Shown here: piece by piece, positions 45,350-56,270 of the stretch
How the letters are laid out: each line of letters opens with the position of its first letter
Position numbering within the stretch: the stretch's first letter is position 1
Source: Flaccisagitta enflata
Lineage: Eukaryota; Chaetognatha; Sagittoidea; Aphragmophora
Reading direction: 5' to 3'
DNA: 64,000 bases
NCBI GenBank assembly: GCA_965153355.1
Contig: OZ231127.1
Coordinates: 86,800,001 to 86,864,000 of the forward strand
The notes under the pieces: model-generated
Told to the model about the DNA's origin: nothing
The model's database searches: none
The model's input: only the letters and a program-made list of their open reading frames with translations
Translations under genes and position numbers: made by a program

Positions 45350-46838
45350 GTGTGCGGCTCGGTCGCCAAATGTAGTGCAGGCCAAGTATCTAAAGGAACC
45401 CCAAAAAGTATCCAGAAAGTATCTAGGATTTCTTCGCTAGTATCTAGATTAGTATCTAGAAAACGTTTTATTGAAGAAATCAATATAAATAATGATATTT
45501 GTCAAAAAAAACATTTGGGTGATATAAATAGACTGATTAATGTAGAAGATAAGCTCATAACTTTTTCAATCAACAATGCAAAGAGGATTTGAGAAAAGAT
45601 TGCCATAAGAAATTTATGGAGTCAATTTGTAACAGCAGGGATTATCTTGCACGTCATAGTTTGATAGCCATATGATTATTTTGCTCATAATCCCTAATCA
45701 CTTCATCTTTCAATAAAAGGTACAAGATGTATATTGGCCCCAGCATTGCCTTTATTTCATAACAATTAGTAAGGTAGGCGGCGCCCATAAGTAAGATTAA
45801 TCAAATAGCAAAAAAAATGGCACACCTTGATGTACAAAGTCAAACCCTACCACTTGATTTGGTACAATAAGAACTAAAAATAGAACTGGAAAGATTAAAA
45901 AGAAAAGTGATATTTCATAATGGTTATTTTTATTGACAAGCCTCATACACTCCCCCTGTTGCGGACAGGTGGGCTAAGGCAGTATATCAACAAGGCCGGT
46001 TACACGGCTACCCTAATCACGTGTGGGTGGGCAGGAGCTGTGAAAGAAAAGGTCACCGAAGCATTTGAGCAGGAGAGGTTAGCTCAAAAATCTCAAAAAC
46101 GCCAAAAAAAATAAAAAAAGCACCAACCAACCAACCAATGGATGGACAAACAACACAGGGTGGAGTTGCATAGCATGCAATTGCCACGCAACTAAAAAAC
46201 TGCTCATATTTTTAAAAAGTTTTCAACAAATAAACAGATGGACAAATAGACAGACCAATATAGCGACTTTTAGAGTTGTGTCCAACATCAGTAACATTGT
46301 TTATGATGCTATGAGAAATCTGGGGCCTATTTAGGAAAACTATGAAGGCTATGAAGGCTAAAGGAATACTATGAAGGCAAAATACTTTCTTGAACACAGT
46401 GATTCTATGTCATTCAAAATTTAGTAAGAGCATCTTGAATTGAATCAAAAACAATATCGGATGCTTGGCCGGTAAGCAGGGGCAAAAGAAATATAACCCT
46501 AAAAAAATTCTATGGCCAAATTTGCATAATCCAAAAACTGACTCACAAATATATGAACATTTATATCAGATATACATATGCTTAACCAAGATAAAAAATT
46601 CACTATATTAGCCCAAATTTAAGTCCATTACCTTAAAACAGTAGTTGAGCATGTTTAAAAAAAAATTCTAAAGCTAAAATTTCAAGTATCCAGATTTAAA
46701 CTGGAGTATCTAAATTTTTCTCCCAAAAGTATCCAGATTAGTAGCCAGTATCCAGATGCCTTTTCAGGTATCTAAGCACCCCTAAAAAGTATCCAGATCT
46801 GGATCCTAAGTATCTAGTTTGGCGACCGAGGTGTGCGG
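45350..46838. mobile_element. 1.47-kb insertion with 13-bp TIR and perfect 8-bp TSD
   Basis: Element 45358-46830 begins CTCGGTCGCCAAA and ends TTTGGCGACCGAG; the perfect 8-bp duplication GTGTGCGG lies at 45350-45357 and 46831-46838. Subterminal GTATCCAGA/AAGTATCTAG repeats occur at both ends (45390-45465 and 46685-46815). An 8-bp TSD fits hAT or P superfamilies, but the TIR is not a typical hAT end. No transposase frame recognised, so probably non-autonomous. Contains a nested HINE-like element at 45989-46198. A copy exists at the same place in the left arm. Confidence 0.88.
45989..46198 (+). mobile_element. HINE-like element nested in the TIR insertion (right)
   Basis: Mirror of 26147-26356. 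Start AACAAGGCCGGTTACACGGC, (CCAA)n, long imperfect hairpin with GCATAGCATGC core, ending GCAACTAAAAA. Confidence 0.72.
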
Positions 46839-47089
46839 GACGCTGTCCCATTCCAAATTCCGATCCGCGGCGTTGCGGCTGCAGAGGCAGAGATTGCAGC
46901 ACCGTCAGCGGCTTCAAGGGCTGCTGCGGCGTCCAGGGCGTTGTCAGCGGCGGCAGTAGATCGTACGACGTCATTGAGCATCAGAATCAGCGACGACGCG
47001 GCAGGATCATGTCAAATTAAATAGCACCCTTTGTAACCAACTGGAAAGACTGGTTTTTCTTCGATTGAAACAAGTTTTTAACCGTTACG

Positions 47090-47159
<70 letters not shown>

Positions 47160-47364
47160 GACAGAGAGAGAGAGAGACAGAGAGAGACAGAGAGACAGAG
47201 AGAGAGAATACAGGGATAGAAAAAAATGCAAGCAGACAGACAGACAGACAGATAGAGAGACAGACCTTCTATTTAGCTCTTCAGGACCTCACATCAGCCC
47301 TTCATAGCCTCTGGACATTTTACTGTTAGCTTAGAAAACTTTAAGTAGTGTCAACAGCGCACAA
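46839..47364. repeat. CpG-rich block and (GA)n tract
   Basis: 46840-47010 is GC-rich with GCGGCG/GCAGCG-type sequence and an alanine-rich open frame that I do not consider a gene. 47095-47215 is (GA)n/(CAGA)n. Mirror of 25064-25540. Confidence 0.65.
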
Positions 47365-47517
47365 TTTTTAGTCGCGGACACGCGACTCTACACTTTGCCG
47401 TGTCGGTCGGTAGGTCGGTAGGTCGGTCACGTAACCTTTTTAAATTGCGAGCGGTTTTTTGCATTACCGCCCCTGCCAAACCGTCCGCGACTGTTCTGCC
47501 GTGTATCCGGCCTTGTT
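47365..47517 (-). mobile_element. HINE-like element, subfamily A (right)
   Basis: Mirror of 24913-25063. Hairpin TAGTCGCGGACACGCGACT at 47369-47387; AACAAGGCCGGATACACGGC on the minus strand at the other end. Confidence 0.82.
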
Positions 47518-47520
47518 TTT

Positions 47521-48535
47521 TACAAAATTGAGTCTACGCCATTTGTTGGCTGCCACCTGAGTCATTTGTTCTTTTCTTTTCTGCGTAAATGGGTTACAAT
47601 TTGAATGTTGATCGCGATGGTGACCATCTCCGCCGTGAGTTTGGTTCTTCTGTTCTTTTCTTTTCAGTGTACGAATCGAATGTTGATTGTGATGGTGATG
47701 GCCGTTTGTTAGCTGTTGTTAAACTTGACTCTTTTGTACCTTTGTTTCTGTGTCGAACAAATCAAATGGTGACAATCTTTGCCATTTGTTGGTTGCCACC
47801 TAACTCATTTGTTCTTTTCTTTTAAGCGGTAATGGCGTACAAATTCAATGTTGATTGCAATGGTGACTAACTGCGCCATCTGCTGGCTGCCACTTAACAC
47901 ATTTGTTTTCTTTCTTTATAGCGTAAATGGTGTACAAATTAAATGTTGATCGCAATGGTGACCAACTTCACCATTTGTTGAATACCATTAAACTTGACTC
48001 CTTTTTGGGCAGCGGGCCTGAAGGGGCCGATGACCTATGCTTTCACACAGGGGATATTTCTCCTTCTTCTTCTCCTCCTTCCTCTATGTACCCCCCCCCC
48101 GGTCAAATTCCTAGCCTCGAGGCTCAAATCCCAGCCTTGAGGCTCAAATCCTAGCCTTGAGGCTCAAATCCCAGCCTTGAGCCTCAAATTGCAGTCTCCA
48201 GGCTCAAATCCCAGTCTCGAGGCTCAAATCCCAGTCTCCAGGCTCAAATCCCAGTCTCCAGGCTCAAATCCAAGCCTTGAGGCTCAAATCCGAGCCTTGA
48301 AGCTCAAATCCCATTCTTGAAGCTCAAATCCCAGCCTCGAAGCACAAATAAAAGCCTTAAGGCTCAAATCCCAGCCTCAAGGAACCAATTCCAGCCTTGA
48401 CACTCAACGGGTACCGCTGACCACTGTTTTCCCCTTTTTCTTAGTGTAAACGTCAAACAAATTGAATGTTGATTGCAATGGTGACAATCTTTGCCATCTG
48501 TTGGCTGCCACTAAGTGACTAACCCAGACTATTTT
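47521..48535 (+). repeat. decayed tandem copies of the GPCR TM6 exon start with its acceptor
   Basis: At least six fragments at about 47580, 47668, 47745, 47826, 47922 and 48443 resemble the first 75 bp or so of the TM6 exon (GTAAACGTCGAACAAATCGA, ATGTTGATCGCCATGGTGAC, CATCTGTTGGCTGCCACTTA), each preceded by the intron end TTCTTTTCTTTTxAG. The unit is about 80-110 bp and spans the 3' splice site. All but the true exon carry stops or frameshifts. Interrupted at 48100-48410 by a 20-bp minisatellite (GAGGCTCAAATCCCAGCCTT). Confidence 0.88.
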
Positions 48536-48551
48536 GTTCTTTTCTTTTTAG

Positions 48552-48708
48552 CGTAAACGTCGAACAAATCGAATGTTGATCGCCATGGTGACAATCTTCG
48601 CCATCTGTTGGCTGCCACTTAACTCGACTCACATCGCCATCGAAATCTATTACAGAATCATTTATCATCCTTATTATCTCCTCTTCTTCTTTATGGCCCA
48701 TATCATAG
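48552..48708 (+). CDS. neuropeptide F/Y-type GPCR, TM6 exon
   Basis: Acceptor TTCTTTTTAG, donor ATAG/GTGAGT; 157 bp, phase 0 in, 1 out. It reads RKRRTNRMLIAMVTIFAICW then LPLNSTHIAIEIYYR, YLLFFFMAHII: the end of intracellular loop 3, TM6 with the CWLP signature, extracellular loop 3 and the start of TM7. Rhodopsin-class peptide receptors of the NPY/NPF/RYamide group have this pattern. Ligand unknown. No TM1-TM5 exons were found upstream, so the receptor may begin outside, be dispersed, or be incomplete. Confidence 0.88.
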
Positions 48709-49177
48709 GTGAGTTTGATTAAAATCGAATTTGAAATGGAAATGCATATGGACTTATGGTTCACTAAAATTCATACAAAAGAAAACATGCCAATGAGGGC
48801 AATGTTGTGGAGAGTGGGCTGGGGCCTATCAAAAATCATCGAAAACCACACTGATTTCCTTATCATATATAACAAACAGAGATGACCTCCTGTAGACACA
48901 ACAAGTCCGGACACTCATTCAGATGCAGTTGGTCAGTGGGTGGAAGTGGGTGGCAGTGATGCGGGAGGTCATGTGATAGGCCGTTAGGTGTGTTGGCTGG
49001 AGCGATGTGGCAAAAACCGCTCTTAGACGCCATCACTGTCGAAGGAAGCGAATGATTGACCAACCGACAGACCGACGTAACGCCTACACGAAACTGAAGA
49101 GAGGCTCACACGACCATCTGTCGTTCAAGATTTGGACAAGGAATTGAATAAATTGCTATTTTCTCTTTTCTCCTCAG
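48709..49177 (+). other. intron between TM6 and TM7 exons
   Basis: GTGAGT to CTCCTCAG. No gene inside; a short ACCGACAGACCGACGTAACG piece at 49062-49083 resembles part of a HINE-like element. Mirror of 23248-23716. Confidence 0.8.
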
Positions 49178-49310
49178 CCATGAGCTCGGTCTGCTACAAT
49201 CCGTTTTTGTACTCTTGGCTCAACGAATCTTTTAGGAAAGAATTCAAATCTACGCTTCCTTTTCTCTTCGAATTCGCCAGAAAAACTTCCTCAATCATCA
49301 CTTCGCCAAG
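49178..49310 (+). CDS. neuropeptide F/Y-type GPCR, TM7 exon
   Basis: Acceptor TTCTCCTCAG, donor CCAAG/GTGATT; 133 bp, phase 1 in, 2 out. AMSSVCYNPFLYSWLNESFR contains the NPxxY-type TM7 motif (NPFLY), and FRKEFKSTLPFLFEFARK is helix 8 and the start of the C-tail. The wording AMSSxCYNPFLYxWLNExFR is characteristic of invertebrate NPF/NPY-like receptors. Confidence 0.92.
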
Positions 49311-49623
<313 letters not shown>

Positions 49624-49721
49624 GTCCAAGGGGCCGCGAGTGGAAGGTGCGGCTTACTCTTCACATCGGGGTTGCGAAAAACAAGACAGTCACCGCTCTA
49701 ACTTGCCACTTCACAAGAAAG
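49624..49721 (+). CDS. GPCR C-terminal tail exon a
   Basis: Acceptor CCCTCATAG, donor AAAG/GTGAAC; 98 bp, phase 2 in, 1 out. It reads SKGPRVEGAAYSSHRGCEKQ then DSHRSNLPLHKK. Its phases are exactly those needed to connect the TM7 exon with the next tail exon, which supports it as a real exon. Absent from the left arm. Confidence 0.78.
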
Positions 49722-49822
49722 GTGAACAGAAAACTCAAAACAGTTGTATGATTTTGCTTATGTAGTCTTTATTGGTATTAGGAATGTTTTCATGGTTTTT
49801 TTTTCATGTTGTTTTTTGTCAG

Positions 49823-49933
49823 ACTTGGTGACAAAATGCGATATGAGTAACGGGAAAGTCGAGCTCAACGTCATCGTAGAAGAAGCCTCTTCTCAACCTG
49901 AAGCTGAACTTCTTGCCAATAAGCAAAACAATG
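49823..49933 (+). CDS. GPCR C-terminal tail exon b
   Basis: Acceptor TTTTTTGTCAG, donor AATG/GTCAGT; 111 bp, phase 1 both sides. It reads LVTKCDMSNGKVELNVIVEE then ASSQPEAELLANKQNNG. A diverged direct copy of its last 50 bp (CCTCAACCTGAAGCCAAACT) follows at 49970-50020, another exon-edge duplication. Absent from the left arm. Confidence 0.78.
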
Positions 49934-50298
49934 GTCAGTATTTGAAGGGTTTTATTGATTTACATATAGCCTCTCCTCAACCTGAAGCCAAACTTCCTGC
50001 CAATAACCAAAACAATGGTTTGGTATGGTTATGTTGAGAAAAAAACTTTAGCTCTGTTAACAAGTGCAAATAGAAAAATGTGATGAGTTCAGATATATAG
50101 ATTGCAGACTTTGATTCATCATGAAGTAGAGGATAGTAGACGTTTCTGCAAACCCGTCACTTTGCAGTCAGTGGACATAACTTTTACTGTTCATCAATAT
50201 TACATGATAGGTGGAATATTGAGTTGTTACGATTTCAGGCAGCCGTAATAAACGAAATGTTATAAGCAACAATTTGTTGTTTTGTCCATTGACTGTCT

Positions 50299-50347
<49 letters not shown>

Positions 50348-50365
50348 CTCTCCCCATCATCTCAG
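49934..50365 (+). other. GPCR tail intron
   Basis: Contains the partial copy of tail exon b (49970-50020) and a (CT)n tract at 50302-50345 that merges into the polypyrimidine tract of the next acceptor (ATCATCTCAG). Confidence 0.75.
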
Positions 50366-50758
50366 GCGTTGGCTCGTCCTTCCTGATTCCATCCGGCACA
50401 TCCGGTACTTCCGGTACTTCCGGCACTTTCGGCACTTCCGGTCCAACATCGGCGACTTTCGGCGGCGAATCTCCTTCCACTTCCGGTTTCCTCGTCGATT
50501 CTTCCTCCTTGGAAATGAGTCCTTTGATGTCCGCCGACCGGCGAATGAGTCCTTTGATGTCAGCCGATCGGCGAATGAGTCCTTTGATGTCAGCTGATCG
50601 ACGAATGAGTCCTTTGATATCGTCGGCCGACCGGCGAATGGGCGCCGAGGCCACAACGCCGGAAAATGAAGACAACGACCATCAAATCAATCTGCCGGAA
50701 AATGTCCTCATTGACGGAATCGGCAGTTATACTGGCAGTCACGCCGGAAGTCGAACCG
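50366..50758 (+). CDS. GPCR C-terminal tail exon c (repeat-rich)
   Basis: Acceptor CATCATCTCAG; 393 bp, phase 1 in and out if the donor is G/GCAAGT (GC donor) at 50759. It has a Gly-Thr-Ser-rich start, GTSGTSGTFGTSGPTSATFG, then four repeats of a 10-residue unit (MSPLMSADRR, the last MSPLISSADRR), then GIGSYTGSHAGSRTG. Ser-Pro and Arg-rich repeats could be phosphorylation or arrestin sites (inference). An alternative GT donor lies 4 bp downstream. Absent from the left arm. Confidence 0.78.
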
Positions 50759-51118
50759 GCAAGTTCATTTTTAGTGGTTTTCATAAACTGTATGATAACT
50801 ATTCATTTATCGCAAGTCGGTATGGCCCTTCTCCATATATTTTAGTTTGGGAATAATGAGGGATATTGTTCCACATATATGCTCTCTATTTAAGAGGCGC
50901 GCTGAAGCTGTTTTGGGTGTTGCATGTTGGAAACATGGCAGAAGCACGTAATGATATATACATGAAAAAAAAAGAAAGAAATAAAACACTGTTTGCTAAG
51001 GACTGAAAAGATAAAAAAACTGAACTGTTACGGTTACGGACGGATACTGACTGCACTGACTGTCAAACAGTCTAACAGTCAGATTGTTACCCATATTTTT
51101 ACAAACTGCGTTTTGTAG
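50759..51118 (+). other. last GPCR intron
   Basis: GC-AG (or GT-AG with a 4-bp shift on both sides). Contains the boundary (about 50856) at which the left arm resumes homology. No other feature. Confidence 0.7.
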
Positions 51119-51273
51119 GTAGCCATACGGGAAGTCACGCTGGAAGTCACACTGCCAGCGACGGCTCCAGTAGGTGCTCCAAAGAAACTGTCGTTCACAA
51201 TCCAGTGGGATTCTCCAACGAAGATCAAAATGAGCGCATCCTTGAAATCCTCGATGTCGTCACTCTTCTTTAA
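51119..51273 (+). CDS. GPCR terminal exon and stop
   Basis: Acceptor GTTTTGTAG; TAA at 51271-51273. It continues the G-S-x-T/A repeat of the preceding exon (SHTGSHAGSHTASDGSSRCS) and ends ERILEILDVVTLL. The repeat carrying over the junction is good evidence that the two exons belong together. No AATAAA was noted close downstream. Confidence 0.8.
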
Positions 51274-51805
51274 GGATGATCAAAATGAACGTACCCTTGA
51301 AATTGAATTCCTTGAAGTCATCACTCTTCTTTGAAGTTAGTTGTTCTTCTACATGGTGTAAAATTGATGTCCCTCTATGATGTCCAAATGATGTCCCTCC
51401 ATGATGTCAAAATGAGGATTCTATGAGACGGCAATTTGACGTCCTTCTTTGATGTCAAAATGTTGTCCCGATCAACTGACCAGCCAACTGGCCGAGCGAC
51501 AGACCAACCGACCGACAAACCAAATGACTAGTCAACCAACCAACTGACCGACTAACTGAGAGAGGGACCAACCAACCGAGGGAGCTTTCATAATTAGCAC
51601 CCTAAAGGTCGATAGTACTAAAAAAAAAAAGTCAAGCTTTGATTATATTTGTGTCACCTACAACGACATTTTCGACATTTGTAAGTGTTTGATAGCTTCG
51701 TTGTAATCATATCATCACTGTTAAAACATTAAAACATTAGAAATCCTTTGTTTGGCTACATCAATCTTAGTCCACATTCTCGTTGTCTACTTCTTAATCG
51801 CCTTC
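51274..51805. other. downstream of GPCR, no gene
   Basis: GATGTCCxxxxATGATGTCC units at 51365-51415 and degenerate CCAACCGACC tetranucleotides at 51480-51590. Mirror of 21877-22405. Confidence 0.6.
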
Positions 51806-51980
51806 TTTTTAGTCGCGGACAAGCGACTCTATAAGAGGCTTTGTCCGTCCGTCCGTCCGTCCGTCGGTTGGTTGGTTGGTTGGTTGGTCCGTCACGCTCG
51901 AGTCGAAAAGTGGGAAAACACGCATTTCCGCCCCTGCCCACCCGTCCGCGACTGGTATTGGCCGTGTATCCGGCCTTGTT
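51806..51980 (-). mobile_element. HINE-like element, subfamily A, complete
   Basis: On the minus strand: AACAAGGCCGGATACACGGC, CCAATACCAGTCGCGGACGG, GGGCAGGGGCGGAAATG, (CCAA)n and (GGAC)n, TTATAGAGTCGC, hairpin GTCGCTTGTCCGCGAC, TAAAAA. The left-arm partner (21732-21876) has lost its 5' part. Confidence 0.82.
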
Positions 51981-54223
51981 CTTTCCTCATGTTCTTCTTT
52001 TTCTTTTGCTTCCTCTTCTTCCTTTCCTTTTTTTTTTTTTTTTTTTTTCTTTTCTTTTCTTTTCTTTTCTTTTCTTTTCTTTTCTTTTCTTTTCTTTTCT
52101 TTTCTTTTCTTTTCCTTTTCCTTTTCCTTTTCCTTTTCCTTTTCCTTTCCTTTCCTTATCTTTATCTTTATCTTTATCTTTTTCTTTTTCATCTTTTTCT
52201 TTTTCTTTTTCTTTTTCTTTTTCTTTTTCTTTTTCTTCTTCTTCTTCTTCTTCTTCTTCTTCTTTTTCTTTTTCTTTTTCTTTTTTTTTCTTTTTCTTTT
52301 TCTTTGTCTTATTCTTTTTTTCTTCCGTCCTGCCCCCTGCCTATCTGCACGCCTATATTAGGGTTTCCCCGATTAGGCTGGTGTCATGCTAATCCAACTG
52401 AGGACGGGCGGAATTCGTCAATTTTACATGTTGGAAAATTGAAGAAAATCATACATCATTATGTAGCCTAGCTATTATTACATATGGATCCATACTTGGA
52501 TTTTCTTAAGTACGCTCATTTTTCATGCAAATTAGGCTTAAAAAGGTTTTATAGGCAGTTTTTTTACTAAAGAATTTAGCTAAATACAATAAAGAAATCA
52601 ATATGACAGTAAAATTCTTATTGATAACGTTCAAGCAATCATGTGTGATCATATGTTGCTTTGAAATTTTTCATTTTTTAGTTTTTAAAATAAATCTCTA
52701 TAAGTACCATTTCTGGCTGGGTGGGCTGTTGGAGAAAAATTTTTTTACCCAAGCCAAGCCAAGCCAAGCCAGTGATGAGGAACCTTTAAAGGAAGCTTCA
52801 TTCAAAATTTCAACCAGATCGGACAATTATTATGGAAGTTATGCCATTTTTTAATTTTTTCATCTGGTAGGCTGGTTGGTCTGGTTGGACTGCATAACAT
52901 TTTTTAGGTCGCATCAGAATCTAGGCAACGGACCCTTTTGGTCTAGGTATCAACCATGCAAAATTTCAATGGGCTAGATCGAACAGTTCCTGAGATATGC
53001 CAATTTTGATTTTAAGAAATTTTACCAAATTAAGACACAAAGGCATCGCGCATTTGTGTGAGAAGCGCTGTGTGGAAACAAAGAATTAACTACGATGAGC
53101 CGTCGATGAGCGTATCAATTCTGTTCACACTTCAGGACCAACAAAATGTAAAATTTCATTGTGACGAAATGCCTGAGAGTTAAGGTTTCAAATTATCAGA
53201 GGAGAATCAAAATTTCATGCTCTTTCACATGGTGTGGTCAGATTTTATGTGAATTGTTTCATTTTCAAACCATAGTGGCATATTTAAAGCGTTAGGTATG
53301 CGTTAGGATCAAGTTTGGGGTGTGCGCGAATTGATACGCTCCAAGAAAAGAACCATTTCTCTGCATAAGATCAACCAAATAACATGAAAATGGAGGGAAA
53401 TGTCCTTCAAGTTGTTGTCCATCGAATTGCAAGAAAAAAAACGCTTAATGTTTAAGATAAATGAGGTTTAAAAAAAAGATATCATAACATTCAATCTTGA
53501 GAAAAAAAAAGTAAAAAATTGAGAAGGGGTAAATTTGATTTTTACACCATTTTTTGACAACTTATTGATTGAGTAGTGAGTTGAATTTTTTTGTATATCC
53601 TGTGGGATTGATACTAGTTGATAAACACTCATAATATCATAAGATGCAAACATTTTTTGATTGGTTTTGCTTGCTATTTCTTACAGGAGACAGAATGGAG
53701 ACACGCCAAAAAGAGCTCTTTGAACAAATTTTTAGACCCTCTAGGGGTAGGGAGGGTCACAAAAAATGGTTTGAAATGGTACACTGGGTAGTTATGAATG
53801 TCTTTGAACCATTCAATTTGTTTATAATGCTGTATCTGAAGCTTGGGCCAACGTAGATTGGCAGAAAGTCGGGCCCTCAAGCATGCTGTGGAACCGTGAC
53901 ATTTGCCATTACCTTTTCTGGTCACTCGTTTTATTTCCTTTCCAATTACACGTTATGGTAGATAACGGATAGTTAATCAAAACGTTACACAACGCTTTAA
54001 CGGATCCAAGAGTAACAGTAATTTGCCTAAAACAAATAAGATCCATTTATGTTAGTTTCTTTTCTTTTCCATGTTGGCAATAATAGAAATTCACCTTTAA
54101 TGGATGAAATATGTTATATCTTTGACATCCGTAATTGCGAGGTTTAACTGTATTTTATTTAAAGAATATGGCTATATTCTTAACAGTACCCGGTGAAGTA
54201 AGGGTGTAAAAAATTTGAATCTT
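51981..54223. repeat. (TTTTC)n tract and non-coding DNA
   Basis: 51990-52325 is TTTTC/TTTTCC/TTC simple sequence. The rest is AT-rich with no gene; a AAGCCAAGCC short tandem lies at 52748-52772 in the right arm only. Mirror of 19497-21731. Confidence 0.7.
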
Positions 54224-54396
54224 CTTAGTCGCGGACTAGCGACTCTATAAGAGGCTTTGTCCGTCCATCGGTTGGTTGGTCGATTGGTTGATCTGTCCGT
54301 CCGTCCGTCACTTTCGAGTCGAAAAGTGGGAAAACACACATTTCCACCCCTGCCCACCCGTCCGCGACTGGTATTGGCCGTGTATCCGGCCTTGTT
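54224..54396 (-). mobile_element. HINE-like element, subfamily A
   Basis: Mirror of 19277-19496 but with intact internal AGTCGCGGAC (seen as CCGTCCGCGACTGG on the plus strand) and hairpin GTCGCTAGTCCGCGAC. Tetranucleotide part CCGTCC / GGTTGGTC. Confidence 0.8.
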
Positions 54397-55156
54397 ATTT
54401 TATCAGATCTGTTGTTTTATCTTGAACTAAATGTTTGTTGCTTCCCAATTATTGAAAATATTTAACACTAATTGTTGCTTTACTATTGTGATGTTGTTCT
54501 TTGGCTGTCTTACAGTGTTGTCTAAATGGTCTTACATCATACTCAGAGCCAAAGAGATTGATAACGATTCGTTGCAACATGAAATTGCATGGTAAAATGT
54601 TGTAAACTGTTTCTTTAGAAATACAACCAAGAGTCAACTCTGAGTCTTGTCTGTTTAAGTATAGACATTTTTTTTAACTCTATGTTGTGCTTTTATTCAT
54701 GACTAATGACCAACGCAAGGGCCAATTAGGAAAGTGCTTATTCAAGGCCTGTGCTAAAATGCCGCAGAAAATTTGTCCAGTTATTTCTTTGGTGAGCGGA
54801 AAAAAGGGGAAAACTAAGTATCAAGCAACTATCATCAGGATCTGAGTGCTTAGTAAATGTTGACCCTTTCTAGCCCTTTCTAGCCTTGTTCTGAAAAACC
54901 AAGTCTAAAACCTTGGGCCACAGAGGCCGCAGGACGACAGGGCTGAGGACTTGAGGATGTGGTACGCAAAACTTTACATAAAAGTCTGTATGGTGAATCT
55001 AACAAATCTGGATTGGGGTCTGGAAGGCCGAAGGCTGTGAAAATCAGGCCTGGAAGCTGAGATTTGTGCCTTGAAGAGGAATAAGACTTTCGGAATTGTG
55101 AATCATGTCTTAAGCTCCAGGCAAAGGAGGAAATCATAAAAGCAAAGCCAAAATCA
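54397..55156. other. no gene recognised
   Basis: Mirror of 18518-19276. Non-repetitive, no motif-bearing frame. Confidence 0.6.
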
Positions 55157-55578
55157 ACAAGACCGGATACACGGCAAGACAGTCGCGGACGGTTGGGCAG
55201 GGGCAGTGATGTAAAAACCGCCTGTAACCTAACAAGGCCGGATACACGGCCAATACCAGTTGCGTACGGATGGGCAGGGTCGGAAATGCGCGTTTTCACA
55301 CTTTTCGACTCGTGGTCACGGACCGACCGACGGACCGACGTGACGGACGGACCGACGGACGACAGGACCAACGGACCAACGGACGGACAGAGGCTCTTAT
55401 AGAGTTGCGTGTTCCAACTAAAAATGTGATGGTCGGACAGACGAAGGGACAGAAGAATGGCCGGATGGACGGCCGAGTGGACGGACAGACGGATGGACGG
55501 ACAGATGGATGGACGGACGGATGGACGGATGGACAACCGACACAGCAAGGTGTAGAGTCGCATGTCCGCGACTAAAAA
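55157..55578 (+). mobile_element. HINE-like subfamily A with nested subfamily D (right)
   Basis: Mirror of 18096-18517. The inner element at 55231-55424 is complete and inserted after CCTGTAACCT of the outer one. The outer one resumes GTGATGGTCGG and ends with hairpin GTCGCATGTCCGCGAC, TAAAAA. The (GACC/GACG) tract of the inner copy is longer here than in the left arm. Confidence 0.82.

Positions 55579-56270
<692 letters not shown>

Noticed and set aside
46833-47024. Alanine-rich 63-codon frame in CpG-rich DNA
   Set aside because: Interrupted by the 8-bp TSD insertion flank, not open in the left arm in the same way, and compositionally simple.
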